Shown: positions 41,864 to 50,574, counted from the first letter of the stretch. The stretch: 62,232 bases of DNA from an archaeon (GCA_016550425.1 JABXGS010000089.1:1-62232); one strand, 5' to 3'. The notes: generated by a model from the letters alone, not told the origin. A program made the numbers and translations.

Positions 41864-41904
41864 AACTCGAAAGTGTTTTCATTAACCTCTTTTCATGAAT
41901 ATGC

Positions 41905-43065
41905 ATGAACTATCGCAGCCACCGAAATCTCAAGATATCAGAAATTGGAGTTGGCTGCTATGCGTTAAGCGGCGCTTATGGTACCGTAGATTCTAAACAA
42001 TTTCAAAAGATGCTTCGTCGTGCCTACGAACTGGGTGTGAATTTTTTTGATACAGCCGAGGGCTATGGTAATGCAGAAGAGATTCTGGGAGAAACTGTCA
42101 AACCATTCCGCGATGATGTCCTTCTAGCAACGAAAGTCGGCATCCGAGAGGGCATTAAACCCAATCTCTCAAAAGAATACATAGAGGAAGCGTGCCAATT
42201 GAGTCTTCAACACCTCAAAACTGATTACATCGATTTATACCAGGTTCACTTCGATGACCCAAAGACGCCAGTTAAAGAGACAGTCGCAGTACTCGATTCA
42301 TTAGTTGACCAAGGTAAAATTCGGTACTATGGAGTGGGACACCTCCCCAAAGATCGGGTTCGTCAATATTGCGAAATTGGTACACCGTTCTCAATTTTGA
42401 TGGAATTGAGTGCTGTGTCTCGCAAATCCCGTGAAAATCTACTACCCTTTTGTGATCCAGTTCAAACAGCAGGAATTGCTTTTAGCACGACTGGCAGAGG
42501 AGTTTTATCTGGTAAATATGGGCCTGAAACGGTATTTGAGCCAGATGATATCCGTAACATGGACCCGCTCTTCCAAGGCCCACGCTTCCAATCGGCACTA
42601 GTAATCGCTGATAAATTTTCTCAACTCGGAAAGAAGTATGGCAAGACATCAATTCAAGTGGCGATCGCGTGGGTCTTAGCCCAACCCAACATCATCTGTG
42701 CTTTGACCGGTTCAACAAAAATCAATCACATGGAAGAAAATCTTGGAGGGAGTGGATGGTCTCTCTCCCAAACGGATTTAGTGAACCTGAATGCATTTTT
42801 CGAAAAGGAACAACAATTACTGGCTGAAGAAGAAAAGGCGAGGATTGAACAAATCCTAACCACACCACTCCCAAAGAGTCCAGCACAAGCTTTCATCGAT
42901 CTTGTCTATGTGTTAGAAACAAGCCACGATCTGGACTTACTAGATGCACAGCCAGTGCGCCAGATATTTCAGGAACTTTGGCTACTTCAAAAAACCCTTG
43001 ATGAAGCTCATCGTCCTCAGCTTGAAGCTATTCAGAAGAAGTGTAAGTTACTGATTTATGATTAA
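41905..43065 (+). CDS. Aldo/keto reductase with C-terminal helical extension
   Basis: A 386-residue protein. Residues 1-300 are an aldo/keto reductase barrel: NYRSHRNLKISEIGVGCYAL, FDTAEGYGNAEEILGE with the catalytic Asp and Tyr, LATKVGIREG with the Lys, YQVHFDDPKT with the His, and a NADP-binding end (ALTGSTKINHMEENL). About 85 residues are added at the C-terminus, mostly helical (EKARIEQILTTPLPKSPAQA), with no Cys cluster. It follows pncB by 42 bases on the same strand and may share its transcript. Substrate unknown. Confidence 0.9.
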   Translation: MNYRSHRNLKISEIGVGCYALSGAYGTVDSKQFQKMLRRAYELGVNFFDTAEGYGNAEEILGETVKPFRDDVLLATKVGIREGIKPNLSKEYIEEACQLSLQHLKTDYIDLYQVHFDDPKTPVKETVAVLDSLVDQGKIRYYGVGHLPKDRVRQYCEIGTPFSILMELSAVSRKSRENLLPFCDPVQTAGIAFSTTGRGVLSGKYGPETVFEPDDIRNMDPLFQGPRFQSALVIADKFSQLGKKYGKTSIQVAIAWVLAQPNIICALTGSTKINHMEENLGGSGWSLSQTDLVNLNAFFEKEQQLLAEEEKARIEQILTTPLPKSPAQAFIDLVYVLETSHDLDLLDAQPVRQIFQELWLLQKTLDEAHRPQLEAIQKKCKLLIYD

Positions 43066-43097
43066 GCAATGTACTGAGAAGCTAATAGAAAAGCGCC

Positions 43098-43640
43098 TCA
43101 GCTCTTTTTGACTTCTTTGATGATTGAATCGGTATCAGTAATAGTTGCACCGTAATACTCTTTCAAATAAGCCAGTCCGGATTCATGATCCTCAAGGGTA
43201 AATGAGTCCACACCATCTTCTGGTATCAGAATCTTATATCCACGGAAGAATGCATCGGCAGCCGTGTGACGAACACAAAGATGCGTGTGCAGACCGGTGA
43301 GTACCACCGTATCGACCTTCCGACTACGCAAAATAGAGTCCAAGGGCGTTTCAAAGAAGCTGCTGTATACATGCTTTCCTATAGTAATAGCATCATTGAC
43401 AGGAGTAAGTTCAGGGATGACTTCTGCGCCTTCTGTGCCTTCGATGGCATGTGCGCCCCATCGTCCCATTTCAAAGTCGGTGTCAAAGTGACTATCATTA
43501 GCATAGATTATCAGTAGCTTGTGTTTATGAAAAGCTTCGATAAGATCCCGGATATGGGGGATAATCCGTTGGGCACGATCGCATTTGAGCGATCCCGTGA
43601 CGAAATCGTTGAGCATATCTACGATGATTAGTGCCTTCAT
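43098..43640 (-). CDS. pncA: Isochorismatase-family hydrolase, probable nicotinamidase
   Basis: About 180 residues of the cysteine hydrolase fold. The triad is visible: Asp in LIIVDMLNDFV, Lys in IGKHVYSSF and Cys in THLCVRHTAAD. The metal-binding DSHF segment of nicotinamidases is present (YANDSHFDTDFEMGRWGAHA). Family members also act on isochorismate, N-carbamoyl compounds and ureidoacrylate, so the name rests partly on the nearby pncB. The ATG at 43640 is preferred to the upstream 43664. It is convergent with the aldo/keto reductase gene. Confidence 0.82.
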   Translation of the reverse strand: MKALIIVDMLNDFVTGSLKCDRAQRIIPHIRDLIEAFHKHKLLIIYANDSHFDTDFEMGRWGAHAIEGTEGAEVIPELTPVNDAITIGKHVYSSFFETPLDSILRSRKVDTVVLTGLHTHLCVRHTAADAFFRGYKILIPEDGVDSFTLEDHESGLAYLKEYYGATITDTDSIIKEVKKS

Positions 43641-43711
43641 TTTACTCAACAGTGTAAAGCCCATGTCTGGTTAAAAGAGTATTGAACTGGCGAAAAATCA
43701 CAACCCAGTTT

Positions 43712-43726
43712 CTTAACTATGTTAAC
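43712..43726. promoter_or_regulatory. Near-palindrome CTTAACTATGTTAAC upstream of ferritin
   Basis: Half-sites CTTAAC and GTTAAC three bases apart, matching the exact spacing of the palindrome at 38719. It lies 11 bases upstream of the ferritin TATA box, a position usual for activators. Confidence 0.45.
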
Positions 43727-43737
43727 AAGTTCAGTAC

Positions 43738-43746
43738 AAATATAAA
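43738..43746 (+). promoter_or_regulatory. TATA box for ferritin
   Basis: AAATATAAA is a good archaeal TATA box. Transcription would start near 43768, about 28 bases before the ATG at 43796. Confidence 0.6.
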
Positions 43747-43795
43747 CAGGTATTACGACGCATTCAACACTATACTAATTGCGAAGTGATGATAA

Positions 43796-44290
43796 ATGGA
43801 AATCAGTAAAGAACTTCAAGAAGCAATCAATGATCAAATTAATTTCGAACTCTATTCTGCTTACATCTATCTTTCGATGGCTACCTATTTCGAATCAGTC
43901 AACCTCAGTGGCATGTCCCACTGGATGAAACACCAAGCTGTTGAAGAATACGAACACGCTATGCGATTTTGGAAGCACATCTCCGATCGAGGAGGCCGCG
44001 TAATTCTGACTGAGATAAAGGGTCCTGCTACTGAATGGGACTCGCCCTTGGCTGCATGGGAAAATGCCTATGAACACGAACAAATCGTTACCAAGCGCAT
44101 TTTCGAAATCGGCAAAATTGCTGAAAAAATGGGAGATAAGTCCGCTGTCCCCATGCTCAACTGGTTCTACGAAGAGCAAGTTGAAGAAGAGGAACAAACA
44201 CAAAATATTGCTGAAATGTTGAAGGAGATTGGAGATTCAAAAGGAGCATTATTTATGCTCGATAACAAACTTGGTCAACGCGGCACATAG
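43796..44290 (+). CDS. ftnA: Ferritin
   Basis: A 164-residue four-helix ferritin. Ferroxidase ligands are in INFELYSAYIYLSMA, QAVEEYEHAMRFWKHI and the late EEQVEEEEQTQ helix. It stores iron and consumes H2O2/O2 during mineralisation. It has its own TATA box and terminator, and a shared-looking palindrome upstream, so expression is probably iron- or redox-controlled. It is the first of three genes in the same direction (ferritin, desulforedoxin, ferritin-like). Confidence 0.95.
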   Translation: MEISKELQEAINDQINFELYSAYIYLSMATYFESVNLSGMSHWMKHQAVEEYEHAMRFWKHISDRGGRVILTEIKGPATEWDSPLAAWENAYEHEQIVTKRIFEIGKIAEKMGDKSAVPMLNWFYEEQVEEEEQTQNIAEMLKEIGDSKGALFMLDNKLGQRGT

Positions 44291-44329
44291 AATTTGTAGA
44301 ATACCATTCTAAGGGAAAACCCTTACTCC

Positions 44330-44372
44330 GCAGAAGGTGGCAGAGTCCTTCCTTCTGCTTTCTTTTTTCTTT
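44330..44372 (+). terminator. Terminator after ferritin
   Basis: GCAGAAGG (44330-44337) pairs with CCTTCTGC (44351-44358) and a long T-rich tract follows. A smaller stem, AAGGG-AAAA-CCCTT (44311-44324), lies just before it. Confidence 0.7.
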
Positions 44373-44423
44373 AAAAAATTCGCGAGCTAGATATCTTACG
44401 CGATACAAATTTTAGGAAGTTTA

Positions 44424-44445
44424 TGAAAACTAATATTGGTTTTCA
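44424..44445. promoter_or_regulatory. Inverted repeat TGAAAAC-N8-GTTTTCA
   Basis: A perfect seven-base inverted repeat with an AT-rich eight-base centre lies 22 bases before the desulforedoxin start. It is well placed for a dimeric metal- or redox-responsive regulator. Confidence 0.45.
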
Positions 44446-44466
44446 CAATTGGAAGGCTGAAATTGA

Positions 44467-44595
44467 ATGGCTCAAGTTCAAGCTGTAGGCGAGAGATATC
44501 GATGTGATGTATGTGGGAACGAAATTGAAGTCACTTCTGCAGGTGGCGGCGAACTTCGTTGTTGTGCTCGACCAATGAGGCGAATAGGAAGATAG
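44467..44595 (+). CDS. Desulforedoxin-like 42-residue iron protein
   Basis: A tiny gene of 42 codons. The product has GERYRCDVCGNEIEV and GGGELRCCARPM, the CxxC and CC pairs that bind one iron in desulforedoxin and in the N-terminal module of desulfoferrodoxin. There is no superoxide-reducing C-terminal domain downstream in frame. It lies between ferritin and a ferritin-like gene and has an inverted repeat just upstream. It probably acts as a small electron carrier in peroxide or superoxide detoxification. Confidence 0.85.
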   Translation: MAQVQAVGERYRCDVCGNEIEVTSAGGGELRCCARPMRRIGR

Positions 44596-44601
44596 TAGGC
44601 A

Positions 44602-44608
44602 TTATAAG
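44602..44608 (+). promoter_or_regulatory. TATA box for the ferritin-like gene
   Basis: TTATAAG lies seven bases after the desulforedoxin stop. It would start transcription near 44632, about 36 bases before the ATG at 44668. Confidence 0.5.
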
Positions 44609-44667
44609 TAGTTCCAACTAAATGAGCAGCACTGAAATCCCGTGAATCATTAATGGGAGGTATAATT

Positions 44668-45168
44668 ATGGGAACTAAAGGTCGAGAAATCGTCCAATAT
44701 GATCTCAAAGAACTTGTTGAATTACTAAACAAAGCGTTAGCAGATGAATGGTTAGCTTATGTTCAATATTGGAACGGGGCAAAATTAGCAGTTGGACCTA
44801 TGCGTGATTTAGTTGCGAGTGAACTCAAGGAGCACGCTAACGAAGAACTTGAACACGCTGGTATGCTCGTCGAACGAATCATCCAACTGGGTGGAACTCC
44901 AATTCTTACACCATCCGAATGGTTATCAAAAACCAATTGTGGATACGAAGCCCCTACTGATCCTTTCGTTGTCACCCTACTAGAACAAAATATCAAAGGC
45001 GAACAGTGTGCCATTGAGACCTACACCAAAATCCTTGATAAAATCAAAGGCAAAGATCCGTTAACCACCCACATCGTCTATAAAATCCTTGATGATGAAG
45101 TGGAACATGAAGAAGATCTCGAAGCAATCATGGACGACATTAAAGCAGCAAAGAAATTCTTCAAATAA
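44668..45168 (+). CDS. Ferritin-like diiron protein (Dps/bacterioferritin-type)
   Basis: About 166 residues, all helical. The diiron ligands are in LADEWLAYVQYWNG, EHANEELEHAGML, EQNIKGEQCAIETY and DDEVEHEEDLEAI. The pattern is that of the DPS/bacterioferritin-like ferritins common in archaea. GGAGGT at 44656-44661 fixes the ATG at 44668; the ATG at 44653 overlaps that site. It lies 72 bases after desulforedoxin. It may sequester iron or reduce peroxide. No heme-binding Met is evident. Confidence 0.88.
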   Translation: MGTKGREIVQYDLKELVELLNKALADEWLAYVQYWNGAKLAVGPMRDLVASELKEHANEELEHAGMLVERIIQLGGTPILTPSEWLSKTNCGYEAPTDPFVVTLLEQNIKGEQCAIETYTKILDKIKGKDPLTTHIVYKILDDEVEHEEDLEAIMDDIKAAKKFFK

Positions 45169-45240
45169 ATTAAGCATCATTAACTTCAACTATTTGCGGA
45201 CCAGTGGAATTTGATTGGACTGGTTCGCAGATATCTTCTT

Positions 45241-46167
45241 TTAAAATAATAACACCGCTAGCCACACACCACTAATTGTAAGGATTGTTCCAAGTAAAAT
45301 TAATGGTGTGACTTTTTCTTTTAGATAAATCACAGTGAAGGGAAGTGCGAAGAGAGGTGCTGTTGCAGCAATTACGGATGTGACGGTTGCTCCGGTGAAA
45401 AAGACAGCGTTGACATATAAGACTGAACCAATACCCATTCCGAAAAACCCAGCGACTAATACGAGTTTGGTTGCACGTCGTGTGGGCATGGGCATACCCC
45501 GTTTCCGAGCGAAAAGGAAGATTGGTAGAAGGAATAGCGATCCGATTGAGATTCGGATAAGGTTCGCATCGATGGGATCACTACCAATTAATCCAATTTG
45601 GAGAATCACGGTTGCGGAAGCCCAGCTAAAAGCGGCGCCTATGGCAAGTATAATTCCGAGTTTATCCCAGCCAACCCGTGTTTGCTTATTATATGGCGGT
45701 ACGTCCTCTATTTCTTGTCGTGCTTGTTCGTGGGTGATGATGCTGATTCCAAGTATGGCCAAGATGACTCCTAGAAGACGATGTAGAAGAAATGGCTCCT
45801 GTATAATCACTATTGAGATTAAATACGTGATGACAGGAAACGTCATTGCTATGGGAAAAGCACGGGAAACGCCAATGCGGGATTGGCTTGTTAGGTAGAG
45901 GAGGTCTCCAATGCCAGCACCCAAGATAATTGAGGTAGCTAAAAAGGGAATAGAGACCAGAGAAACGTTGAGTCCGGTGGGAAAAAGAAAAAGAAGTACT
46001 ACAATGGCAATCACAGGTAGGGCAATCCACATTTTGTAGGCATTAATGGCAATAGGTTGGATTTCCATACTTTGCGATTTGTACACAACATTCGAAAAGC
46101 CGAACAGTGCCGCACCCAGAATCCCCATAAACACACCTGCAAGAAATAGTTCGGGGGAGACTGCCAC
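45241..46167 (-). CDS. EamA/DMT-family transporter
   Basis: A 308-residue protein with ten predicted membrane helices in two EamA repeats. The first ends with RLLGVILAILGISIITHEQA and the second begins WDKLGIILAIGAAFSWASAT, separated by a loop EDVPPYNKQTR. The family exports amino acids, sugars or other small metabolites. Nothing in the sequence narrows the substrate. It stands alone, convergent with the ferritin-like gene and divergent from hemerythrin. Confidence 0.88.
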   Translation of the reverse strand: MAVSPELFLAGVFMGILGAALFGFSNVVYKSQSMEIQPIAINAYKMWIALPVIAIVVLLFLFPTGLNVSLVSIPFLATSIILGAGIGDLLYLTSQSRIGVSRAFPIAMTFPVITYLISIVIIQEPFLLHRLLGVILAILGISIITHEQARQEIEDVPPYNKQTRVGWDKLGIILAIGAAFSWASATVILQIGLIGSDPIDANLIRISIGSLFLLPIFLFARKRGMPMPTRRATKLVLVAGFFGMGIGSVLYVNAVFFTGATVTSVIAATAPLFALPFTVIYLKEKVTPLILLGTILTISGVWLAVLLF

Positions 46168-46310
46168 GGTAAATCACCTATTGCCTTGTTATTGAATGCG
46201 CGTAAATCGTCCGATGTGGGGTTTTAGTCTAAAAAGGTTGCAGAGAGGTAAGTTTTTTGAAGATGTTATTAACAAGGGGGGGTAAACTCTGGATGTGGAG
46301 GTTACATTCG

Positions 46311-46871
46311 ATGTACCCTATTGATATTCTCCTTGATGAACACAAATTGGTTGATAGAGTATTTGCAATTATTGAGAAGGTCCGTGATAAGCTAAAGGAT
46401 AAAGAAGAAATTCCAGCGCCCGTTTTTTGGAAGTTGGTCGAGTTCATTCGTGGTTATGCTGATGTTATTCATCACTCGAAAGAGGAAGACATCCTCTTTG
46501 ATACTTTGCGTGAACATGATACTGATTTACCGAAAGAAGTCGACCGAAATATCGCTGTGCTCATCGAAGAGCATATTGAGGCTTTAGATCTGGCCAATGA
46601 GATGCACAAAGCCATTCGAGAGTATCATCGAGGTGCACCTGAAGCGCGTGATAAAATTCTCAAGTCGGTTGACGAGTATCTCAAAATCATGAAACCACAT
46701 TTCAAAATGGAAGAAGATGATGTATTTCCTTCTATAGTGAACGTGCTTAGCCAAGAAGAGAAAGATAAAATGAAAGCCGATTTTGACCGTTTCGACGAAA
46801 TTCTTGGTGGTAAAGAGGTCCATGGAAGGTACCATCAAATTGTTGAAGACCTTGAACAGCAATTCATGTAA
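46311..46871 (+). CDS. Hemerythrin-like HHE domain protein
   Basis: About 186 residues, four helices. Iron ligands fall in DILLDEHKLVDRVF, DVIHHSKEEDILFD, LIEEHIEALD and KPHFKMEEDDVFPS. HHE proteins bind O2, NO or iron, or act in sensing and repair of iron-sulfur clusters. GGAGGT at 46297-46302 with an eight-base gap sets the ATG at 46311; the frame open from 46257 is not needed. It is the last gene in the redox/iron block. Confidence 0.9.
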   Translation: MYPIDILLDEHKLVDRVFAIIEKVRDKLKDKEEIPAPVFWKLVEFIRGYADVIHHSKEEDILFDTLREHDTDLPKEVDRNIAVLIEEHIEALDLANEMHKAIREYHRGAPEARDKILKSVDEYLKIMKPHFKMEEDDVFPSIVNVLSQEEKDKMKADFDRFDEILGGKEVHGRYHQIVEDLEQQFM

Positions 46872-47087
46872 TTGAAAAAAGAGACCTCCTATAGTAAAAG
46901 AGAAGCAACAGAATAAGACCAGAATTTCCTAAAATACTGCTTCAGAAACGAATTCACCTTAATATTGGCTTATTCTCAAGTAGAATACGCAAAAAAGCTG
47001 TATTAACTCATTTCAAATAAAGAAAGGCAAATCTTTTCCGACCTTATCACGGTTAGTGTAGAATAACAATTCAACGACGTGGTATTC

Positions 47088-47696
47088 ATGTCGACAAAAA
47101 ATGAGGAAAAACGTTCAATTAACTGGGATCTGGTCTTTAGTGGAATAGCCTCAGTGACTTTTGCTTTCCAATTAATCTCATTTTTGATTCTTGTGGGAGC
47201 GGGAGTTGTATTCTTGTTGATGCTTTCAGGCATCTGGGGAATTCTTGTGGCAAACGAAGACATCTTTATTTTTGTCCTGCTATTAGGAGGTGGATTCACT
47301 TTTCTACTCTTCGTTTGGCTCCTGGGAGTTTTTCTCCGTTTTCACCGTAGAATTAGGCGTTTCATTGTTGGAGAAGGTGTAGGACATATTGATGCAGATG
47401 ATTCAGCGACCAAAACTGTTCTTACGCTTTTTGCGATTTCAACCATTTTCGTGCTCGTTGCTGGCATCTATGGCTATTATCTACTATGGAAATATCTTCT
47501 ACATCCCTGGGGCAGCGCCTGGCTAACTTCAATGGGATTATCAGGAATCCTGTTCTACGAAATAGGAATATTAATCGTATTCGTTGCTCTCGGCGTAATA
47601 ATCGTAACATTTGTAATGCAGATATTGACACTTGCTATTAATCGGTATACGGGACGACTGGTGTCTTCCTTTGACGAGATGACTGAGAAAACATGA
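47088..47696 (+). CDS. Four-helix membrane protein, unknown
   Basis: About 202 residues with four membrane helices (near residues 15-45, 60-85, 110-140 and 155-185) and charged loops (RFHRRIRRF). No domain is recognised. A GTG three codons upstream (47079) is an alternative start; the ATG at 47088 gives MSTKNEEKRS. It is separated from hemerythrin by 216 bases in which I see only AT-rich sequence. Function unknown. Confidence 0.65.
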   Translation: MSTKNEEKRSINWDLVFSGIASVTFAFQLISFLILVGAGVVFLLMLSGIWGILVANEDIFIFVLLLGGGFTFLLFVWLLGVFLRFHRRIRRFIVGEGVGHIDADDSATKTVLTLFAISTIFVLVAGIYGYYLLWKYLLHPWGSAWLTSMGLSGILFYEIGILIVFVALGVIIVTFVMQILTLAINRYTGRLVSSFDEMTEKT

Positions 47697-47748
47697 ATGA
47701 GGTAGTCGTCGTCACAATCTAATAGCTCCTTCACTACAACAATTAGCT

Positions 47749-48516
47749 ATGTTCAACCCATTTCGCAAACAATGGCAGTCCAATGCCGAAGCATTCACTC
47801 AACTAATCAATGGGAAAGGTACACCCCATCATCAGCAGATACTTAATCCCTGTATTGAACAACTAATGGGAAATGTCGAAGGTCGTCGCATCTTAGATGC
47901 AGGTTGTGGAGAAGGTTACCTTTCCCGATATTATGCACAAAAAGGCGCAGAGGTAACTGCTGTAGATTTTTCACCAGAGCTTATTGAAATAGGAGAAAGG
48001 ACCTCGAAAGATTTACCCATTACCTTCCTGATTGGCGACCTCTGCTCGCTAGAAACCCTTCACGACGAAGAGTTCGACATTATTTTATCTAATCTGGTTC
48101 TCCTCAATCTTGATTGCCTAGAAAAAAGTTTACATGAATTCCATCGGTTACTTCGCCCCAAAGGGTTTGTAGTGTTTTCAATCGTTCATCCAGCATTCAA
48201 TATGTATGGACCAGGACATTGGGAATTGGGTAAAAAGGAAAGCCAGTCTAGACGCCGGAAAGGTAAGTTCTTTGTGATGGATCAATACTTTGCAGAGAAA
48301 GAGTATCGGTTTCGATGGAAAACCCGATCAGGCGAAGGATTTCCCGAAGAGTTTAGCTTTTTTCACCGAACCATCGCAACCTACATCAAAACACTTCTAC
48401 GGATTGGGTTTCGTTTAACCGCATTTGAAGAACCACGCCCCATAACCAATGCACCATTCTTTGAGCGTGAACGACGAATTCCCTTCTTCCTCGTAATACG
48501 GGCAGAGAAAGACTAG
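47749..48516 (+). CDS. Class I SAM-dependent methyltransferase
   Basis: A 255-residue methyltransferase of the ubiE/COQ3-like type. Motif I is LDAGCGEGYLSRYYA, the acidic end of strand 2 is VDFSPELIE, and motif IV is FDIILSNLVLLNLD. The C-terminal part (YRFRWKTRSGEGFPEEFSFF) resembles class I enzymes acting on small molecules. No substrate can be inferred from neighbours. It follows the unknown membrane protein by 52 bases. Confidence 0.88.
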   Translation: MFNPFRKQWQSNAEAFTQLINGKGTPHHQQILNPCIEQLMGNVEGRRILDAGCGEGYLSRYYAQKGAEVTAVDFSPELIEIGERTSKDLPITFLIGDLCSLETLHDEEFDIILSNLVLLNLDCLEKSLHEFHRLLRPKGFVVFSIVHPAFNMYGPGHWELGKKESQSRRRKGKFFVMDQYFAEKEYRFRWKTRSGEGFPEEFSFFHRTIATYIKTLLRIGFRLTAFEEPRPITNAPFFERERRIPFFLVIRAEKD

Positions 48517-48536
48517 ACACAAGCTACTGTTATGTT

Positions 48537-49073
48537 CTACGTCTCTTTATTGATTCGTGGAAGGAGCAAGGACACTTCTTGAAAGGCTTCCGGGCGTTTG
48601 AGTAAGCGAGAGATAAATCGTGTGAAAAGTTTAGGGTCTTCAGCACAGGCAGCTGAAAAGCCGACTGGTGAGAGCCCTGTGAGTACAAACCGTTTTGAAG
48701 ATCCAAAAATTGAATCCGTAGTTCCTTCTGGGAATTCAGGCAAGTCTTCATGTAGTATGACCACTTCCTCCGTGACGAATAATGCGCCTGCTGAAAGTGC
48801 ACGGGGATAACTTTTCGTTAGAATCGCAAATAAGGGCGTATTAGCTGGAAGTGCCTTTTCCTGTGGAGATCTCACTTCCTCAATGACAGTTTTGATCACC
48901 CAATTTTCCCGATCCTGAATAAGCTCAAATAACTGGTTAATGAAAGCGTCCCCAACGATGAAGTTGCGAGGACTGAGCAAAGATTCAGCATTCTGAAAAT
49001 CAAGAGCGACTCGCACGTCTTGGCCTTCCGCTTCGCCATGGATTATCACAATCCAGACATCAGTCGCTTCCAC
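48537..49073 (-). CDS. Unknown 178-residue soluble protein
   Basis: An alpha/beta-looking chain without membrane segments or Cys motifs. It opens with TDVWIVIIHGEAEGQDVRVA, has LFAILTKSYPRALSAGALFV in the middle and ends with helices (PKLFTRFISRLLKRPEAFQE). I do not recognise a family. It is convergent with the methyltransferase and divergent from the hydrolase at 49179. Function unknown. Confidence 0.6.
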   Translation of the reverse strand: MEATDVWIVIIHGEAEGQDVRVALDFQNAESLLSPRNFIVGDAFINQLFELIQDRENWVIKTVIEEVRSPQEKALPANTPLFAILTKSYPRALSAGALFVTEEVVILHEDLPEFPEGTTDSIFGSSKRFVLTGLSPVGFSAACAEDPKLFTRFISRLLKRPEAFQEVSLLLPRINKET

Positions 49074-49178
49074 AAGGAGTCACCAGCGTGATAAGAGGTA
49101 GACGTTGGAAGAAAAAACTCTTTGGACAGAAGAGTGAAATGGTCTCAAATTGCCTATTGTGGTTGGTGTTAGACCAAC

Positions 49179-49967
49179 GTGACAAGTCCAAAATCAAAGA
49201 AGCAAGAACCAGTTGAATTGTATTATGTAAAGAAAGGACAAGGACTCCCTCTCATTTTTATTCATGGCTGGGCCGCTTCACACCGTTTTTGGAGACATCA
49301 AATCCCCTTTTTTGCACAGAAGTACCAAGTTATTGCCTATGATTTACGGGGACACGCCGATTCATCCAAACCCCAGAAAAGCTATCGAGTTGATGACCAC
49401 GTCCAAGATCTGGTAACGCTTCTTGCTGACCACCAGATTTCGAATCCTGTCTTGGTTGGGCATTCTTTAGGTGGGATGATTGCCCTTCAATACACATTGG
49501 AGAAGCCAAGCAAACCGCGAGCCCTTGTCTTAGTGGGAACAAGTCCTAAGCCCGTGGCATCCCGAAAGCGCAGCATTCAATTCAGTTTTCTACGCCTTCT
49601 TATCCGCCTATCAAGAAAAAGAGCTGCACGATTCACAGAAAAAGAATTATTTGCACCTGATGTTAACCCCGACCTTGTCCGCTGGGTAAATACTGAATCC
49701 CTAAGAACCCCCACCTATGTCATCTTACAGATACTACAAGATGTCAAACGATTCGATGTAACAGCCCGACTCCCTGAAATTCAGATTCCAACGCTTATTC
49801 TGGCTGGCGAATATGACACAGCTGTGGAATCAAGGACTATGGAACAGATGGAAAATCTATTACCAAAAACACAAATTCAAGTAATTTCAGGAGCGGGACA
49901 CAATTGCATGCTTGAGCAATATTCAACATTCAATATGGTCTTGGATTCATTCTTACGAGAACTGTGA
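49179..49967 (+). CDS. Alpha/beta hydrolase
   Basis: A 262-residue serine hydrolase. The oxyanion motif is FIHGWAASHRFW, the nucleophile elbow VGHSLGG, the Asp LAGEYDTAV and the His SGAGHNCMLEQ. The family includes esterases, lipases, haloalkane and lactone hydrolases. No lid domain large enough to predict a lipid substrate is seen. It starts with GTG and is divergent from the unknown 178-residue gene. Substrate unknown. Confidence 0.9.
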   Translation: MTSPKSKKQEPVELYYVKKGQGLPLIFIHGWAASHRFWRHQIPFFAQKYQVIAYDLRGHADSSKPQKSYRVDDHVQDLVTLLADHQISNPVLVGHSLGGMIALQYTLEKPSKPRALVLVGTSPKPVASRKRSIQFSFLRLLIRLSRKRAARFTEKELFAPDVNPDLVRWVNTESLRTPTYVILQILQDVKRFDVTARLPEIQIPTLILAGEYDTAVESRTMEQMENLLPKTQIQVISGAGHNCMLEQYSTFNMVLDSFLREL

Positions 49968-50015
49968 ACGCAATGAATTCTGGCTTTGACTCAGGATGTT
50001 TATACTTAGTAGTAT

Positions 50016-50423
50016 TTATGGGTTGAAAAATGGCCATCCGCGGGCGAACACTGTAACAGTGCCTTCTAGGTTTCCGATACAGGTGATAATGATAGTACAC
50101 GAGCCAGTTGCATCTAGCCAAGTGGTTGTGACCGTAGTGTTGGAAATGCTAATACTCAGATCAAAGTCTATGGGATTATCTGCAGCGTCACGGATTTCAT
50201 ATCCCCATATTGCAGATACCGACGTAAGTTGAATAGACACCTGCATTTGGGTATTGGGCCAGGAAATTGTCACGGGAATAGTTTCTTGGGTAATAATTCC
50301 AGTGAGGCTGATGGCGGTGGATTGAACTGGAAACGGATAAGCTAACCCAAAGTATATGCTAACTCCGGCTATTACGATGATTACTATAGCTATTGCCGCA
50401 TTTCGTCTGGTGTGTTTTCCCAT
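50016..50423 (-). CDS. Membrane-anchored extracytoplasmic protein, unknown
   Basis: About 135 residues. One N-terminal helix (AAIAIVIIVIAGVSIYFGL) anchors a beta-rich domain containing STAISLTGIITQ, TISWPNTQMQVSIQLTS and SISNTTVTTTWLDATGSC; two Cys (in SCTIIITC) could form a disulfide. It looks like a small beta-sandwich lipoprotein or pilin-like domain, but no family fits. GGTGG precedes the ATG. Convergent with the hydrolase. Confidence 0.6.
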   Translation of the reverse strand: MGKHTRRNAAIAIVIIVIAGVSIYFGLAYPFPVQSTAISLTGIITQETIPVTISWPNTQMQVSIQLTSVSAIWGYEIRDAADNPIDFDLSISISNTTVTTTWLDATGSCTIIITCIGNLEGTVTVFARGWPFFNP

Positions 50424-50574
50424 TTGAACGAACCACCACTAATGGTTCGTGTGAATGTGCGGATGTTGTATTTAGTCTAATTGCGAGAAAAACACGAATG
50501 ATTTCAAAAATGACAAACATAGATAATTGGAAGAACAACCTAGTCTTGACGTAGCGTTTGGAGATTCACCGACT

